A stretch of 64,000 nucleotides of DNA from Lentisphaerota bacterium. GTDB lineage: Bacteria > Verrucomicrobiota > Lentisphaeria > Oligosphaerales > JABHEG01. The stretch lies in the NCBI GenBank assembly GCA_018676675.1, contig JABHEG010000217.1, positions 1 through 64,000 on the forward strand, written 5' to 3'. The notes beneath the pieces were generated by a model. The model had not been told where the DNA came from, made no database searches, and saw only the letters and a list, made by a program, of their open reading frames with translations. A program made the translations under genes and the position numbers. Shown in pieces: positions 17,696 to 26,010 of the stretch (position 1 is its first letter; each line of letters starts with the position of its first letter).

Positions 17696-18656
17696 AAACG
17701 CCTCCCAAAGCGTGGTCTTGATCGCCGTAAGGTTGTTGTGAGGCCTCGTCGACGATTCGTTCAATGTCAACGTTCACAGCCTGTTTGATTGCGTCGATCT
17801 CGGCCTGCGAGATGCCGCGTTCGCGGAGGAGGTTCGCCGCCTGATCCAGACAATCACGGCTGTGCCACTCGGCTTCTTCCTCGCGAGTCCGGTAGAGCCG
17901 GGCGTCATTCTTCGAGTGGCCGCAGTAGCGGTAGGTGTGCAACTCAAGCAGTGCCGGGCCTGCCCCCGAGCGGACGTGCTCGATGAGCGGAGCAGCATGG
18001 TCTCTCACGGCCAGGATGTCCATGCCGTCGCAGCTGCTGGCCGGCATATTGTATGCGGGAGCCCGGGCGGCAACCGTGCCGGAGGCCACCGAACTGCTCA
18101 CTGAGATACTCATGCCGTAGAGGTTGTTCTCGCAGACGTACAGCACAGGCAGTTTCCAGAGGCTGGCCATATTCAGCGATTCGTGGAAGGTGCCCTGGTT
18201 GCTGGCCCCGTCGCCGAAAAACGCAATGACGATTTGGGGACGTTCCTGATACTTGAGTGCGAAAGCCGCTCCCGTGGCGATGGGGATTCCCCCGCCGGTG
18301 ATTCCATTCGTGCCGAGGAACGCCAGATCCATCGCGCACATGTGCTGCGATCCTCCACGGCCACCGCAGTAACCGGTCTTTCGGCCAAGGAGCTCGGCCA
18401 TCACGCGCATCGGATCCAATCCACGCGCCAGCAGATGGCCGTGGCCGCGGTGGTTGGAGACGATCACGTCATCTGGTTGGCCTGCTGACACGACCCCGAC
18501 GGCACAGGCTTCCTGCCCGATGCAGAAGTGTGATGTTCCGCCAACCATGTTGCGGGAGAAGAGGTCGCTCAACGCTTCCTCGAAGTAGCGTATAAGCAGC
18601 ATCTTCCGGAAGCACTCGGTGAGCTCCGGCGTGGGGCATGCGCTGTCATTCAGCAT
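17688..18656 (-). CDS. 2-oxoacid dehydrogenase E1 component, alpha subunit
   Basis: 322 residues with the thiamine-diphosphate motif GDG (148-150) through ENN (176-178). Other E1 alpha landmarks are SNHRGHGHLLARG, GRGGSQHM and ITGGGIPIATGAAFA, and a phosphorylation-loop-like segment YRYCGHSKNDARLYR. It decarboxylates a 2-oxoacid with the beta subunit. ATG 18656 has CAGGA eight bases upstream. It is the first gene of a leftward unit that may continue into the dTDP-rhamnose genes. The divergent 322-base gap to the next gene contains a palindrome and a possible promoter for the opposite side. Acetoin, pyruvate or an unusual sugar-derived oxoacid are all possible substrates. Confidence 0.92.
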   Translation of the reverse strand: MLNDSACPTPELTECFRKMLLIRYFEEALSDLFSRNMVGGTSHFCIGQEACAVGVVSAGQPDDVIVSNHRGHGHLLARGLDPMRVMAELLGRKTGYCGGRGGSQHMCAMDLAFLGTNGITGGGIPIATGAAFALKYQERPQIVIAFFGDGASNQGTFHESLNMASLWKLPVLYVCENNLYGMSISVSSSVASGTVAARAPAYNMPASSCDGMDILAVRDHAAPLIEHVRSGAGPALLELHTYRYCGHSKNDARLYRTREEEAEWHSRDCLDQAANLLRERGISQAEIDAIKQAVNVDIERIVDEASQQPYGDQDHALGGVYA

Positions 18657-18750
18657 GGCGCTGTCCTGTTATCAGGTCGAGACGTTGGGGCTGCCGGAAA
18701 GTGACCGTTCACTCACTGGCATGAACACCCGAAGACAAAGCAACCGGCGA

Positions 18751-18767
18751 CGGTCGTCAGACGACCG
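18751..18767. promoter_or_regulatory. 17-bp odd palindrome in divergent intergenic region
   Basis: CGGTCGTC, a single central A, then GACGACCG gives two perfect 8-bp arms. It lies 95 bases upstream of the E1 alpha start and 212 bases upstream of the divergent oxidoreductase start, so it could be an operator for either. No regulator gene is adjacent. A chance GC-rich palindrome cannot be excluded. Confidence 0.4.
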
Positions 18768-18897
18768 ATCTCCGGTCATCCATCACTATAAGCAGACGCG
18801 TGGGAATCGCCACAAATTGGCTCGTCGGGCTTTGAGGGGGCGGGCAGGGCAAATGTGAGGGCACAGGCGGATGCAACGGTTTCTCTCTCCGTGGTGC

Positions 18898-18925
18898 TTG
18901 CAATGGGAATGCTGTTCGGTATCAT
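18898..18925 (+). promoter_or_regulatory. Possible sigma-70-type promoter for the 18979 gene
   Basis: TTGCAA (18898-18903) and TATCAT (18920-18925) are separated by 16 bases, and transcription would begin about 45 bases before the start codon. Matches to consensus are partial and vegetative promoters in this lineage are not well defined, so this is a weak call. Confidence 0.3.
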
Positions 18926-18978
18926 AGGGCGTCTTTCTTACACCGCGATCGTCACAACAACGCAAGGAGAAGGCAGAG

Positions 18979-19878
18979 ATGATCAAGGTCGGTATCGTAG
19001 ATTTCGATACGTCGCATGTTGCGCAGTTCACGAAGCGGATGAACCACGTTGACATTGACGAAGAGCAGTGGGTCGATGGGGCGAAGGTGGTCGCGGGCTT
19101 CCCCGGCACTTCGCGGCACTCCCCGGAGCGCGTCCCGGAGTACACGGAAGAACTGAGGGGACTCGGGGTTGAGATCGTCGACAACCTCACGGACCTCATC
19201 GGCAAGGTCGACGCGGTCTGCATCGAGTCGAACGATGGCACGGTGCACCTGGAACGGGCCAAGCCTTTCATCGAGGCCGGCATTCCATGCTACATCGACA
19301 AACCGTTCGAAGTCAGCCTCGACAATGCTAAAGAGATCATGCGCTTGGCGAAGGCGAACAACGTCCCGACGTTTTCCTCTTCATCGCTTCGGTTCTGCCC
19401 TGAGGTCCAGGACATTCTCAGCGACGAGACCGTGGGTAAGATCATGGGCGCCAACGCCTACTCGCCCGGGAGTGAGCATCCCATCAACCCGGGGCTGTTC
19501 AACTACGGGATCCACGGCGTGGAGATTCTCTACACGCTGATGGGCGGTGGCTGCCAGAAGTTGTCCTGCGCCTACGCTGCGGAGGGTGAAGTGGTCACCG
19601 GCATGTGGGATGAAGGACGGATTGGTGTGTTGCGCGCCACCCGCGCCGGCGCCCACTCCTACGGTTACACCGTTTGGGGCGAGAAGGCGGTGAAACAGTC
19701 CGGCATCTCGACCAAGTATATCTACCGCGAGCTCTGCAAGGTCATCGTGGACATGTTCACCACTGGGAACACGCCCATCGACCCAATGGTGACGCTTGAG
19801 ATCGTGGCCTTCATGGACGCTGCCATCAAGAGCAACCAGCAGGGCGGAGCCTGGGTCGATATCGACCTGAGCCTCTGA
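18979..19878 (+). CDS. Gfo/Idh/MocA family oxidoreductase, atypical N-terminus
   Basis: A 299-residue protein of the Gfo/Idh/MocA NAD(P)-dependent sugar oxidoreductase superfamily. The usual GxGxxG loop is replaced by VGIVDFDTSHVAQF, but the later signatures DAVCIESNDGTVH and YIDKPFEVSLDNAKE (the EKP-like motif as DKP) are intact. ATG 18979 has AAGGAG upstream. It stands alone on the plus strand between divergent E1 genes and a convergent SDR gene. Loss of the glycine loop may mean altered cofactor binding or a non-redox role. The substrate is unknown. Confidence 0.82.
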   Translation: MIKVGIVDFDTSHVAQFTKRMNHVDIDEEQWVDGAKVVAGFPGTSRHSPERVPEYTEELRGLGVEIVDNLTDLIGKVDAVCIESNDGTVHLERAKPFIEAGIPCYIDKPFEVSLDNAKEIMRLAKANNVPTFSSSSLRFCPEVQDILSDETVGKIMGANAYSPGSEHPINPGLFNYGIHGVEILYTLMGGGCQKLSCAYAAEGEVVTGMWDEGRIGVLRATRAGAHSYGYTVWGEKAVKQSGISTKYIYRELCKVIVDMFTTGNTPIDPMVTLEIVAFMDAAIKSNQQGGAWVDIDLSL

Positions 19879-19986
19879 TTTCCTGTCGGTTCTGAGTACT
19901 GCTGCTGAACGCCGTTCCTGTCTCGTGCAGGAGCGGCGTTCGTCTTTGTCCCCAGGCCCCCAATGCTATTAACTTCCTCTGGGGAC

Positions 19987-20115
19987 GGTCGCGGCATGGC
20001 AGCCCTTCGACCAGGCTCAGGGCCTTGAGCAAGTCCCACAGCCGTGGGACGCGTCGAAACGGCCCCTCCCACTCTCGAGAAGCGCACAATGTGGGAGGCG
20101 GTGCCACCCGGCGAC
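19987..20115 (+). repeat. Composite dispersed repeat, copy 2
   Basis: The end blocks 19987-20007 and 20087-20115 match the copy at 9924-9997 closely, but the interior is longer here. The surrounding 434-base convergent gap (19879-20312) contains no gene. It also holds CCGCATACGGAGGC (near 20188), resembling the inverse of part of the element at 14.4 kb, and the hairpin at 20262. Confidence 0.8.
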
Positions 20116-20261
20116 TCTTCGGCCAGACACGGGGGGCAGAGGAAGTCAATAGCATTGCCCAGGCCCCCCCCGCTCCCTGAAGCAGGCCGCATACGGAGGC
20201 GGTCGAGCCTCAGACGTCCCTACGCGGAGGAAACAAGCGTGACACCTTCGGCGAAACAGAA

Positions 20262-20290
20262 GTAGGCGACACAGGCCATGTGTCGCCTAC
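20262..20290. terminator. Hairpin between convergent genes, likely bidirectional terminator
   Basis: GTAGGCGACA (20262-20271) pairs perfectly with TGTCGCCTAC (20281-20290). One more C-G pair extends the stem to 11 bp, leaving a 7-base loop. It sits 22 bases past the SDR stop and well after the upstream oxidoreductase. No long U-tract follows on either strand. Confidence 0.6.
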
Positions 20291-20312
20291 CACGCAGGGC
20301 CTCTTACCTGCC

Positions 20313-21044
20313 TCAGTCGTTGGCTGTGTTCACGACGATGGTATGGCCGAAGACCGCCCGAGAGTCATCTGACGCTAGGAAAAGAGCCACGTCTGCCACC
20401 TCTTCCGGCAGGGCAAAACGCCCCAGAGGATGAGGCGCGGAGTCTTTGGGTTCGCCATCCTCGCAACGCATCATTCCGGTTGCCACAGGGCCGGGAGCGA
20501 TGCCGTTGACCCGAACCCCATGCTGGGCCATCTGCTTGGCCAGCCCTTGTGTGTATCCGATGACCCCCCATTTCGAGATGCCGTATGGGCTCGCGGCACC
20601 GCGCATGCCGGCATCCGAGGACAGGTTGATGATCACCCCGCCACCCTCGTCCTTCATCGCTTCGGCAACAGCCTGGGAGAGGAAGAACAGCCCCTTGAGG
20701 TTGATATCCATCGTGTAGTCCCAAAGGGCTTCTTGAGTGGGATCGGGGAAGTCCTCAGGCAGGCGGACGACACCGGCGTTATTCACCAGGGCGTCGAGAC
20801 GACCAACGGCTTCGAGGAGTACTCTCAACTGCTCACATGACGCTGCCGGGTCGCTGACATCCCAGACCAGAGGGAGCGCCTTCCGACCGAAGGCTTCAAT
20901 GTCGTTCACGACATCGCTCAGCGACTCAAGGGATCGTGCGGTCACGGCAACGTCCGCACCTTCCCGGGCGAAGGTCCGGGCGATCGCCCGTCCGATTCCT
21001 CGACTTGCACCGGTTACGAGAGCTTGCTTGCCTGAGAGGCGCAT
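20313..21044 (-). CDS. Short-chain dehydrogenase/reductase (FabG-like)
   Basis: 243 residues, classical SDR. The cofactor motif is TGASRGIG (11-18), the structural motif NNAG (88-91), N114, the catalytic Ser in INLSSDAG and Y154/K158 in YGISK. The late PGPVATGMM and EEVADVALFLASDDSRAVFG segments are standard. ATG 21044 has AAGGA upstream. It lies 23 bases after the oxidoreductase at 21068 and shares direction with the sulfatase, so these form an operon-like group. A role in oxidising a released sugar or sugar acid is inferred from context; specificity is unknown. Confidence 0.92.
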   Translation of the reverse strand: MRLSGKQALVTGASRGIGRAIARTFAREGADVAVTARSLESLSDVVNDIEAFGRKALPLVWDVSDPAASCEQLRVLLEAVGRLDALVNNAGVVRLPEDFPDPTQEALWDYTMDINLKGLFFLSQAVAEAMKDEGGGVIINLSSDAGMRGAASPYGISKWGVIGYTQGLAKQMAQHGVRVNGIAPGPVATGMMRCEDGEPKDSAPHPLGRFALPEEVADVALFLASDDSRAVFGHTIVVNTAND

Positions 21045-21067
21045 GGATCAGATTCCTTCGTACTTGC

Positions 21068-22312
21068 TCACTTCAGGAGATCACTTCCGGGGTCCATCAG
21101 TTCACTGATCTCGACCATGCGCCTCTCGGCTCGACTTAGTTCTGCGGCGACGGCGACGGCTACGCTCCAGGTGCCGTCGATGGCGTTGGCCGTGGGACGG
21201 TCCCCTGCCGCGATGCAGTCCAGGAAGTTCTGCTGCATGACCGGGTCAGCGCCTCCATGGCTTCCGGTTCCCGGATCGAGTTGGTAGTCGATCTTCTCCT
21301 TTGACCAGCGCGGCTCGAACGTGATCTGGTTCGCATGCAGGTCGCCTTCGCCGTGTCCTTTGGTGCCTTCCAGGAAGTACTGCCGGTTGCTGATCGGGGT
21401 AACAAAGCACTCGGTGTGCGTTGCGGTGGCGCCGTTGTCGTACTCGATGATCGCCACTCCCTGATCATGCGTGTCTTTCTCAGACATGTACATGCAGAGG
21501 TTCTTGTAATAGCCGTCGATCTGGGCTGTTTCTTCGTTGAAGAGGCAATCCGAAATCGACCCTGGGGATGCGTTCACGGCATAGGCATCGCGGCAACGCG
21601 TGTTGTATGGGCAGACTGTGCAGTTAGGCCCCGGTTCAATCCCCGGATCGGGCTCGAAGGGCAGTCCTTCAGGTTTCAGCGTTGAGACACTGCCAAAACA
21701 GGACACTCGGGCTGGCCGGACGTCACCCATGATGTAGTTGAGCACATCGAAATCATGGGATCCCTTGTGGATGAAGAGTCCACCGGTGAATTCCTTGAGG
21801 CGGTTCCAACGCGAATGATAGGTGCGCCCACCGTTGTAGTGCTCGATTGCCTGCAACTGGAACAGATCGCCGAAGAGGCCCTCACGGGCCATGTCGCGCA
21901 GACGTCGGACCACGACCTGATGGCGCAGGTTGAAGCCCATGTAGAGCACTGTACCCGCCCGTCGGGAGGCCTCGATGACGTTCAGGCAGCCATCGACCGT
22001 GGTTGCAAGGGGCTTGTCGATGAAGACATGCTTGTTGTTCTGCAGTGCGAGCAGGGCGTGCTCCTCGTGGAAGCAGTCGGGCGAGGTGACGACAATGGCC
22101 TCGACGTCTGATCGCGAGGCGAGATCACCGGCGTTGTCATGGATTTCGGGCGAGATCCCGAGGAACTTCGCGGCGTTTCCCGCCCGGATGGTGTTGGTGT
22201 CAGCCAACCCCACGATGTCTACACGATCCGCGAAGGTCGTGGTGAAGGCCTGGCCAAACGACCCGACTCCTCGTCCGCCGGTCCCAATGATTCCGAGCCG
22301 TAGTTTGCTCAT
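21068..22312 (-). CDS. Gfo/Idh/MocA family oxidoreductase
   Basis: 414 residues. The dinucleotide-binding loop is IGTGGRGVGSF, followed by EAIVVTSPDCFHEEHA and FIDKPLATTVDG (the EKP-like lysine motif). A four-cysteine-containing segment around NCTVCPYNTRC is unusual and also occurs in some relatives annotated as putative oxidoreductases. The likely reaction is NAD(P)-linked redox on a sugar or inositol derivative. ATG 22312 has GAGGA upstream. It follows the sulfatase by 27 bases, suggesting use of a desulfated sugar, but this is inference. Confidence 0.9.
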   Translation of the reverse strand: MSKLRLGIIGTGGRGVGSFGQAFTTTFADRVDIVGLADTNTIRAGNAAKFLGISPEIHDNAGDLASRSDVEAIVVTSPDCFHEEHALLALQNNKHVFIDKPLATTVDGCLNVIEASRRAGTVLYMGFNLRHQVVVRRLRDMAREGLFGDLFQLQAIEHYNGGRTYHSRWNRLKEFTGGLFIHKGSHDFDVLNYIMGDVRPARVSCFGSVSTLKPEGLPFEPDPGIEPGPNCTVCPYNTRCRDAYAVNASPGSISDCLFNEETAQIDGYYKNLCMYMSEKDTHDQGVAIIEYDNGATATHTECFVTPISNRQYFLEGTKGHGEGDLHANQITFEPRWSKEKIDYQLDPGTGSHGGADPVMQQNFLDCIAAGDRPTANAIDGTWSVAVAVAAELSRAERRMVEISELMDPGSDLLK

Positions 22313-22339
22313 GAATTTCCTCGTTGTCTGAGCTGTTTT

Positions 22340-23806
22340 CTAGTCTTGGTAGTGAACGGTCTTCCATGGTGAGACCAGGGGCCATTTGTCGTCAGGGCAG
22401 GCCAGCTTGCCGTCAACCACCCAGCCTGCATCGCGCTCCGCCAATGTCGTCACCAGGTTCTGGCGCCATTCATCGACCTCGGCTTCTCGTATCCCTGCGG
22501 CAACCAGATCGTTCGTCTCGCCCGGATCTTCTTCCAGGTCGAAGAACTGCTCAACACCGATTTTCGGCAGCCAAACGAACTTCCGGCGTCCGTCGGTCAC
22601 ATACTGCATCTCCTGTTCGGTGGAGTAGCAGGTAGAGTGCTCCCCGTGGACGTAGCTGCGCCAATCGCTTCCTGGAGCCTGGGTCAGCGGCAGTAGGCTT
22701 CGCCCATCCGTGCCCTTCGGGGACGGGATTCCGGCAACGTCGAGGATGGTGGGCATGACATCCTGAAGCTCCACCGGTTCATCGGCGCTGTGACGCGCGG
22801 CCCGGAATTGCGACGTCATGGGCGGGCGCACGATAAAAGGGATTCGGGCGCTGCCTTCGTAGGCGTACGTCTTGCGCCACATGTTGTGATCGCCCAGCAT
22901 GTCGCCGTGGTCCGCGACAAAGACGAAGAGGGTGTTTGCGAAGTCCGCACGCATCGTGCGACTCATGTAGTTCACAAGTCGCCCGATCTGGGTGTCGATG
23001 AATGTGATATCGCCGTAGTACCCCGCCCGGGCCCGGTGGATCTGCCGGTCCGTGCGGCGCCCTCGCCAGGCGTTGGTCTTGACCGCGTCGGACGGTTCAT
23101 CGTGCATTGCGGACCAAGTCCCCAAGTGCGGCTGGGGTGTTTCCTCGTCGATGTACATGTCGAAGTAGGGCTGTGGGGGCACGTACGGCGAGTGCGGGCG
23201 AGCGAAGGAGATGTTGAGAAAGAACGGCTGAGACTGGTCGCGATTCGCGAGGAAGTGAAGGGCCCGGGTCATGGTCCAGGATGTCGGGTGCAGATACTCC
23301 TCGAGGTGCCAGGGGCGCGACATCCATGAGTTGAAGGCGACACCGTGGTCATCGGGCGTGACCGGCTTGCTGCCGACCTGCTCTTTGAACCAGATGCGGT
23401 AGTCGCTGGTGAAATCGGGCGTCCCGACGCGTCCCGACTCATCCAGTTCATGACTCTGGAAACCCATCATGGCACGCTGCGGGTTGAAATGTCCTTTCCC
23501 GACCAAATGCGTGCGATAGCCATGCCTGGTGAGCTCCCCTGCCAGTGTATGGGGGTAGTCACACGGCATGGCGCCCTGGCCCCGGCCCATTCCCAAGATG
23601 CCGGTGTGCCACTGGTTCATCCCCGTCATGAGGGTCGCCCGGGCGGGGATGCAGGATGGACACGCGGTGTATGCATGGCGGAAATGGGTGCCGTCGCCTG
23701 CCAGCTCATCGAGGGCTGGTGTCTCTACCAGCGGATGGCCGTCGCAGCTGAGGCAGTCGCCGCGCATCTGGTCCGCAATGATCAGGACAATGTTCGGTCG
23801 GTCCAT
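22340..23806 (-). CDS. Type I sulfatase (arylsulfatase family)
   Basis: About 488 residues. The formylglycine motif is C52-I-P-A-R56 in CPSCIPARATLMTG, of Cys type. The N-terminal metal-binding segment PNIVLIIADQMRGD and later FVADHGDMLGDHNMW are the usual sulfatase calcium and active-site motifs. It should hydrolyse sulfate esters, probably on a carbohydrate. No signal peptide is evident at the chosen start ATG 23806, which has GGAGAG upstream; the frame is open to 23938 but the extension overlaps the neighbouring gene. The maturation enzyme (anSME or FGE) is not in the window. It begins 20 bases after the DUF3014 gene. Confidence 0.94.
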   Translation of the reverse strand: MDRPNIVLIIADQMRGDCLSCDGHPLVETPALDELAGDGTHFRHAYTACPSCIPARATLMTGMNQWHTGILGMGRGQGAMPCDYPHTLAGELTRHGYRTHLVGKGHFNPQRAMMGFQSHELDESGRVGTPDFTSDYRIWFKEQVGSKPVTPDDHGVAFNSWMSRPWHLEEYLHPTSWTMTRALHFLANRDQSQPFFLNISFARPHSPYVPPQPYFDMYIDEETPQPHLGTWSAMHDEPSDAVKTNAWRGRRTDRQIHRARAGYYGDITFIDTQIGRLVNYMSRTMRADFANTLFVFVADHGDMLGDHNMWRKTYAYEGSARIPFIVRPPMTSQFRAARHSADEPVELQDVMPTILDVAGIPSPKGTDGRSLLPLTQAPGSDWRSYVHGEHSTCYSTEQEMQYVTDGRRKFVWLPKIGVEQFFDLEEDPGETNDLVAAGIREAEVDEWRQNLVTTLAERDAGWVVDGKLACPDDKWPLVSPWKTVHYQD

Positions 23807-23825
23807 GGACGCTCTCCGGTAGTCC

Positions 23826-24671
23826 TCAGGGCAGGTTCGGTTCGGACACGCCCAGGGCGAGCAGCACGCCCCGGATTTTTGCCTGCACTCGCTGGACGTT
23901 GGCGGGGCCCATCCGCAAGAGGTGCTTCTGGGCGTCATTCAGGGCTTCAAGGGCAGGATCGGTGTACGCGTAGTTGTGTGTTCTCTCGGTCACGATAATC
24001 GGCTCCTCTGGAACCGGTGTGGCCATGAGAACGAGGCCCGCCTGGATCACGGCATCATCGAAGGCTTCGTTCGGGTGACCAATGTGCTCATAGCTTCGCT
24101 GGAGGACCGGGCTGAGACGTCTGTAGAGAGCGAGAGCGGGGGCGGTGGGGAACGAACAGAACAGAGAGGCCACGGGGCTGTATCTCAGAAACGACTCTGG
24201 CGCGATCGCGAGGCTCTGCCCCGAGAGCACGACGTCGAACTTTCCAGCCATCGGGGTATGCAGAACCTGGGCTCTCGGACTGCGGCCCGCGGCAACGTTG
24301 TCTACTGCGGTCACGAAGCGCCGCACCAGTTCCTCGCCTGCCAGCCACTCGGTCAGTCCATCACCTGATACCAGGGCGGTGAGAGTTGTGCGGACGAGGG
24401 CTTCGGCGCCGCGGATGTCCCGGGCATCCAGAATGTCTGGCTCTGCCGGTGCTGGTGGTGCAGGTGGTTCCTTGCTGACAACGTCCGGCGACGGGCTTGG
24501 TCTCGGAGGCACGGGCCCAGGGAGGGGGAGTTCCGCAGATTGCAGGGGGGGAATCTCCTCCACCTCGGTCACGCGTTCGCGCCGGGAATAGGCATGGTAC
24601 ACGCCGTAGGCGACCCCCAAGAGCAGAATGGGAAGGAGCCAGAACCAGACTGATGTGCGATCTTCATCCAT
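23826..24671 (-). CDS. DUF3014 family membrane-anchored protein
   Basis: About 281 residues. An N-terminal helix (SVWFWLLPILLLGVAYGVY, about residues 6-24) is followed by a proline-rich linker (to ~80) and a C-terminal globular domain that I recognise as DUF3014, with LAGEELVRRFVTAVDNVAAG, LYRRLSPVLQRSYEHIG and a late VLMATPVPEEP. The family is inner-membrane anchored with a periplasmic domain of unknown function. The frame is open to 24782, but ATG 24671 precedes the membrane helix directly. It is upstream of the sulfatase with a 20-base gap; the 256 bases before it hold repeat sequence. Confidence 0.8.
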   Translation of the reverse strand: MDEDRTSVWFWLLPILLLGVAYGVYHAYSRRERVTEVEEIPPLQSAELPLPGPVPPRPSPSPDVVSKEPPAPPAPAEPDILDARDIRGAEALVRTTLTALVSGDGLTEWLAGEELVRRFVTAVDNVAAGRSPRAQVLHTPMAGKFDVVLSGQSLAIAPESFLRYSPVASLFCSFPTAPALALYRRLSPVLQRSYEHIGHPNEAFDDAVIQAGLVLMATPVPEEPIIVTERTHNYAYTDPALEALNDAQKHLLRMGPANVQRVQAKIRGVLLALGVSEPNLP

Positions 24672-24814
24672 AGTGTGCGGTCCCGGGCTGTTTCTCAGGA
24701 GAAGGGGTTTGGGAAAGCTAGGACGGCAGCCGCCGAAGTCAAGATTCGACGGGGACAGTTTGGCGGCTGAAGGGCTTGCCACCGTACAAGAGAAGAGGAG
24801 GTGTCATCTGCTTC

Positions 24815-24903
24815 CGGTACGCCGTACGGCCCCCCGGCCGGCATCTTCTCTTGGCGATCGGAGGGCTTGCCCTGCTGGAAAGAAGGGCCGCTCGCCGTAC
24901 AAG
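24815..24903 (+). repeat. Dispersed repeat, inverted partner of 46277-46342
   Basis: The block 24815-24866 (contains TTGGCGATCGGAGGGC) is the near-exact reverse complement of 46292-46342. The block 24887-24903 (GCCGCTCGCCGTACAAG) matches the inverse of 46277-46293. The copy here has about 20 extra bases between the two blocks. It fills part of the 256-base gap between the DUF3014 and UroD-like genes. Confidence 0.8.
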
Positions 24904-24927
24904 AAACAGGGGCATGGCCGCTGGAAC

Positions 24928-25971
24928 TCAGCCATCCCGCTCGAGGACTGTCTCGACCATGGCTCGCTGGTTCGCAAGGGTTGCTTCGGGGGTAGTCCCC
25001 GTTCCGGTGGAGAAGAGCATGCGGTGTCCGCACGCTACCTCCAGAGCCTTGCTGGTGGCCTTGCGGACGTCGTCAGGAGTGCCGTGTCGCATGACGCCGT
25101 GGGGATTAAGGCCACCGAACAGGACGACGCGATTGTCCAGTCGGGGCAGGAGTTCGTCCAGTTGGTGCACGTCACTGCCGAAGTGCCAGATATCGGCCCC
25201 GAAGTCCAGGACCATCGAGACGTGCTCATCGGCGTGGTGCCCCTCGTTGTGGTACAGTTTGAGCGCATTGGGGAACGCGGTGAAGATGCGCTGGAGACAC
25301 GGAAGCGTGAATTGCCGGGAGAGTTCCGGGGGGACCTGGCTGAACATGTGATCGGCGATGCAGAGGAGGTGGGCGCCATCCATTGCTTCGCTCTGGACTT
25401 CAAGCCAGGCAATAATGAAGTCGGTCACCAGATCCATGAGTCGAGCCAGGCGTTCCGGCTCGTCGTAGAACGCGTAGTAGAGCTTGTCATACCCCATGAG
25501 CAGGCCGGCGATCTCGGCTGGTCCCATGGACATGGCCCAGCGTTCCAGTTCAATGCCCTGCGCTTCCAGCTTGCGCCGCAGGATGTCCCGCTGAACTAAC
25601 CAGAGCGGTGTCAGACCGGCCAGGCCTGGCTCCGGCAGAGACAGGGAATCGATATCCTCCGGAGAGCGAATCGTCTCACCAATGAACGGGGCTCCCTGAT
25701 CAAACCAGCGGATGCTGCCCCCGAACGCGGAGGCCGTCACTACAACACCCAGATCGGGAAATACGCCGGGGAGGATCACGGCTTCGGGGATCAGCGATTT
25801 GAACGTCCTCTGGATTCGGAGTTTCTCATCGACGTCAAAGTAGTACCGGGTGAAGTTGGGGACGCCGCCGACTGCGGCTGCGTGACATGGGAAGAAATCC
25901 CAGATTGCGGGCAGCACCCGGGGACGCTGGGGTGTCCGGACAAGATCAATGATGTCGCTGTAGTTGGGCAT
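24928..25971 (-). CDS. Uroporphyrinogen decarboxylase-like / corrinoid methyltransferase-like protein
   Basis: 347 residues of the UROD/MtaA fold superfamily. Visible segments include RWAMSMGPAEIAGLLMGYDKL, CLQRIFTAFPNALKLYHNEG and LFGGLNPHGVMRHGTPDDV near the C-terminus. In methyltransferase members a His/Cys zinc site binds the methyl donor's thiol; here KLYHNEGHH occupies the corresponding region but the Cys pair is not clear. Many PVC and Firmicutes genomes carry such paralogues beside sugar genes, with unproven function. ATG 25971 has AGGAG about 11 bases upstream. It lies 39 bases after the TPR/strand-rich gene and may be at the tail of that transcript. Confidence 0.82.
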   Translation of the reverse strand: MPNYSDIIDLVRTPQRPRVLPAIWDFFPCHAAAVGGVPNFTRYYFDVDEKLRIQRTFKSLIPEAVILPGVFPDLGVVVTASAFGGSIRWFDQGAPFIGETIRSPEDIDSLSLPEPGLAGLTPLWLVQRDILRRKLEAQGIELERWAMSMGPAEIAGLLMGYDKLYYAFYDEPERLARLMDLVTDFIIAWLEVQSEAMDGAHLLCIADHMFSQVPPELSRQFTLPCLQRIFTAFPNALKLYHNEGHHADEHVSMVLDFGADIWHFGSDVHQLDELLPRLDNRVVLFGGLNPHGVMRHGTPDDVRKATSKALEVACGHRMLFSTGTGTTPEATLANQRAMVETVLERDG

Positions 25972-26010
25972 TGCGTCTGTTTCTCCTACACCGGCGCCCC
26001 CCTTCGAGCG

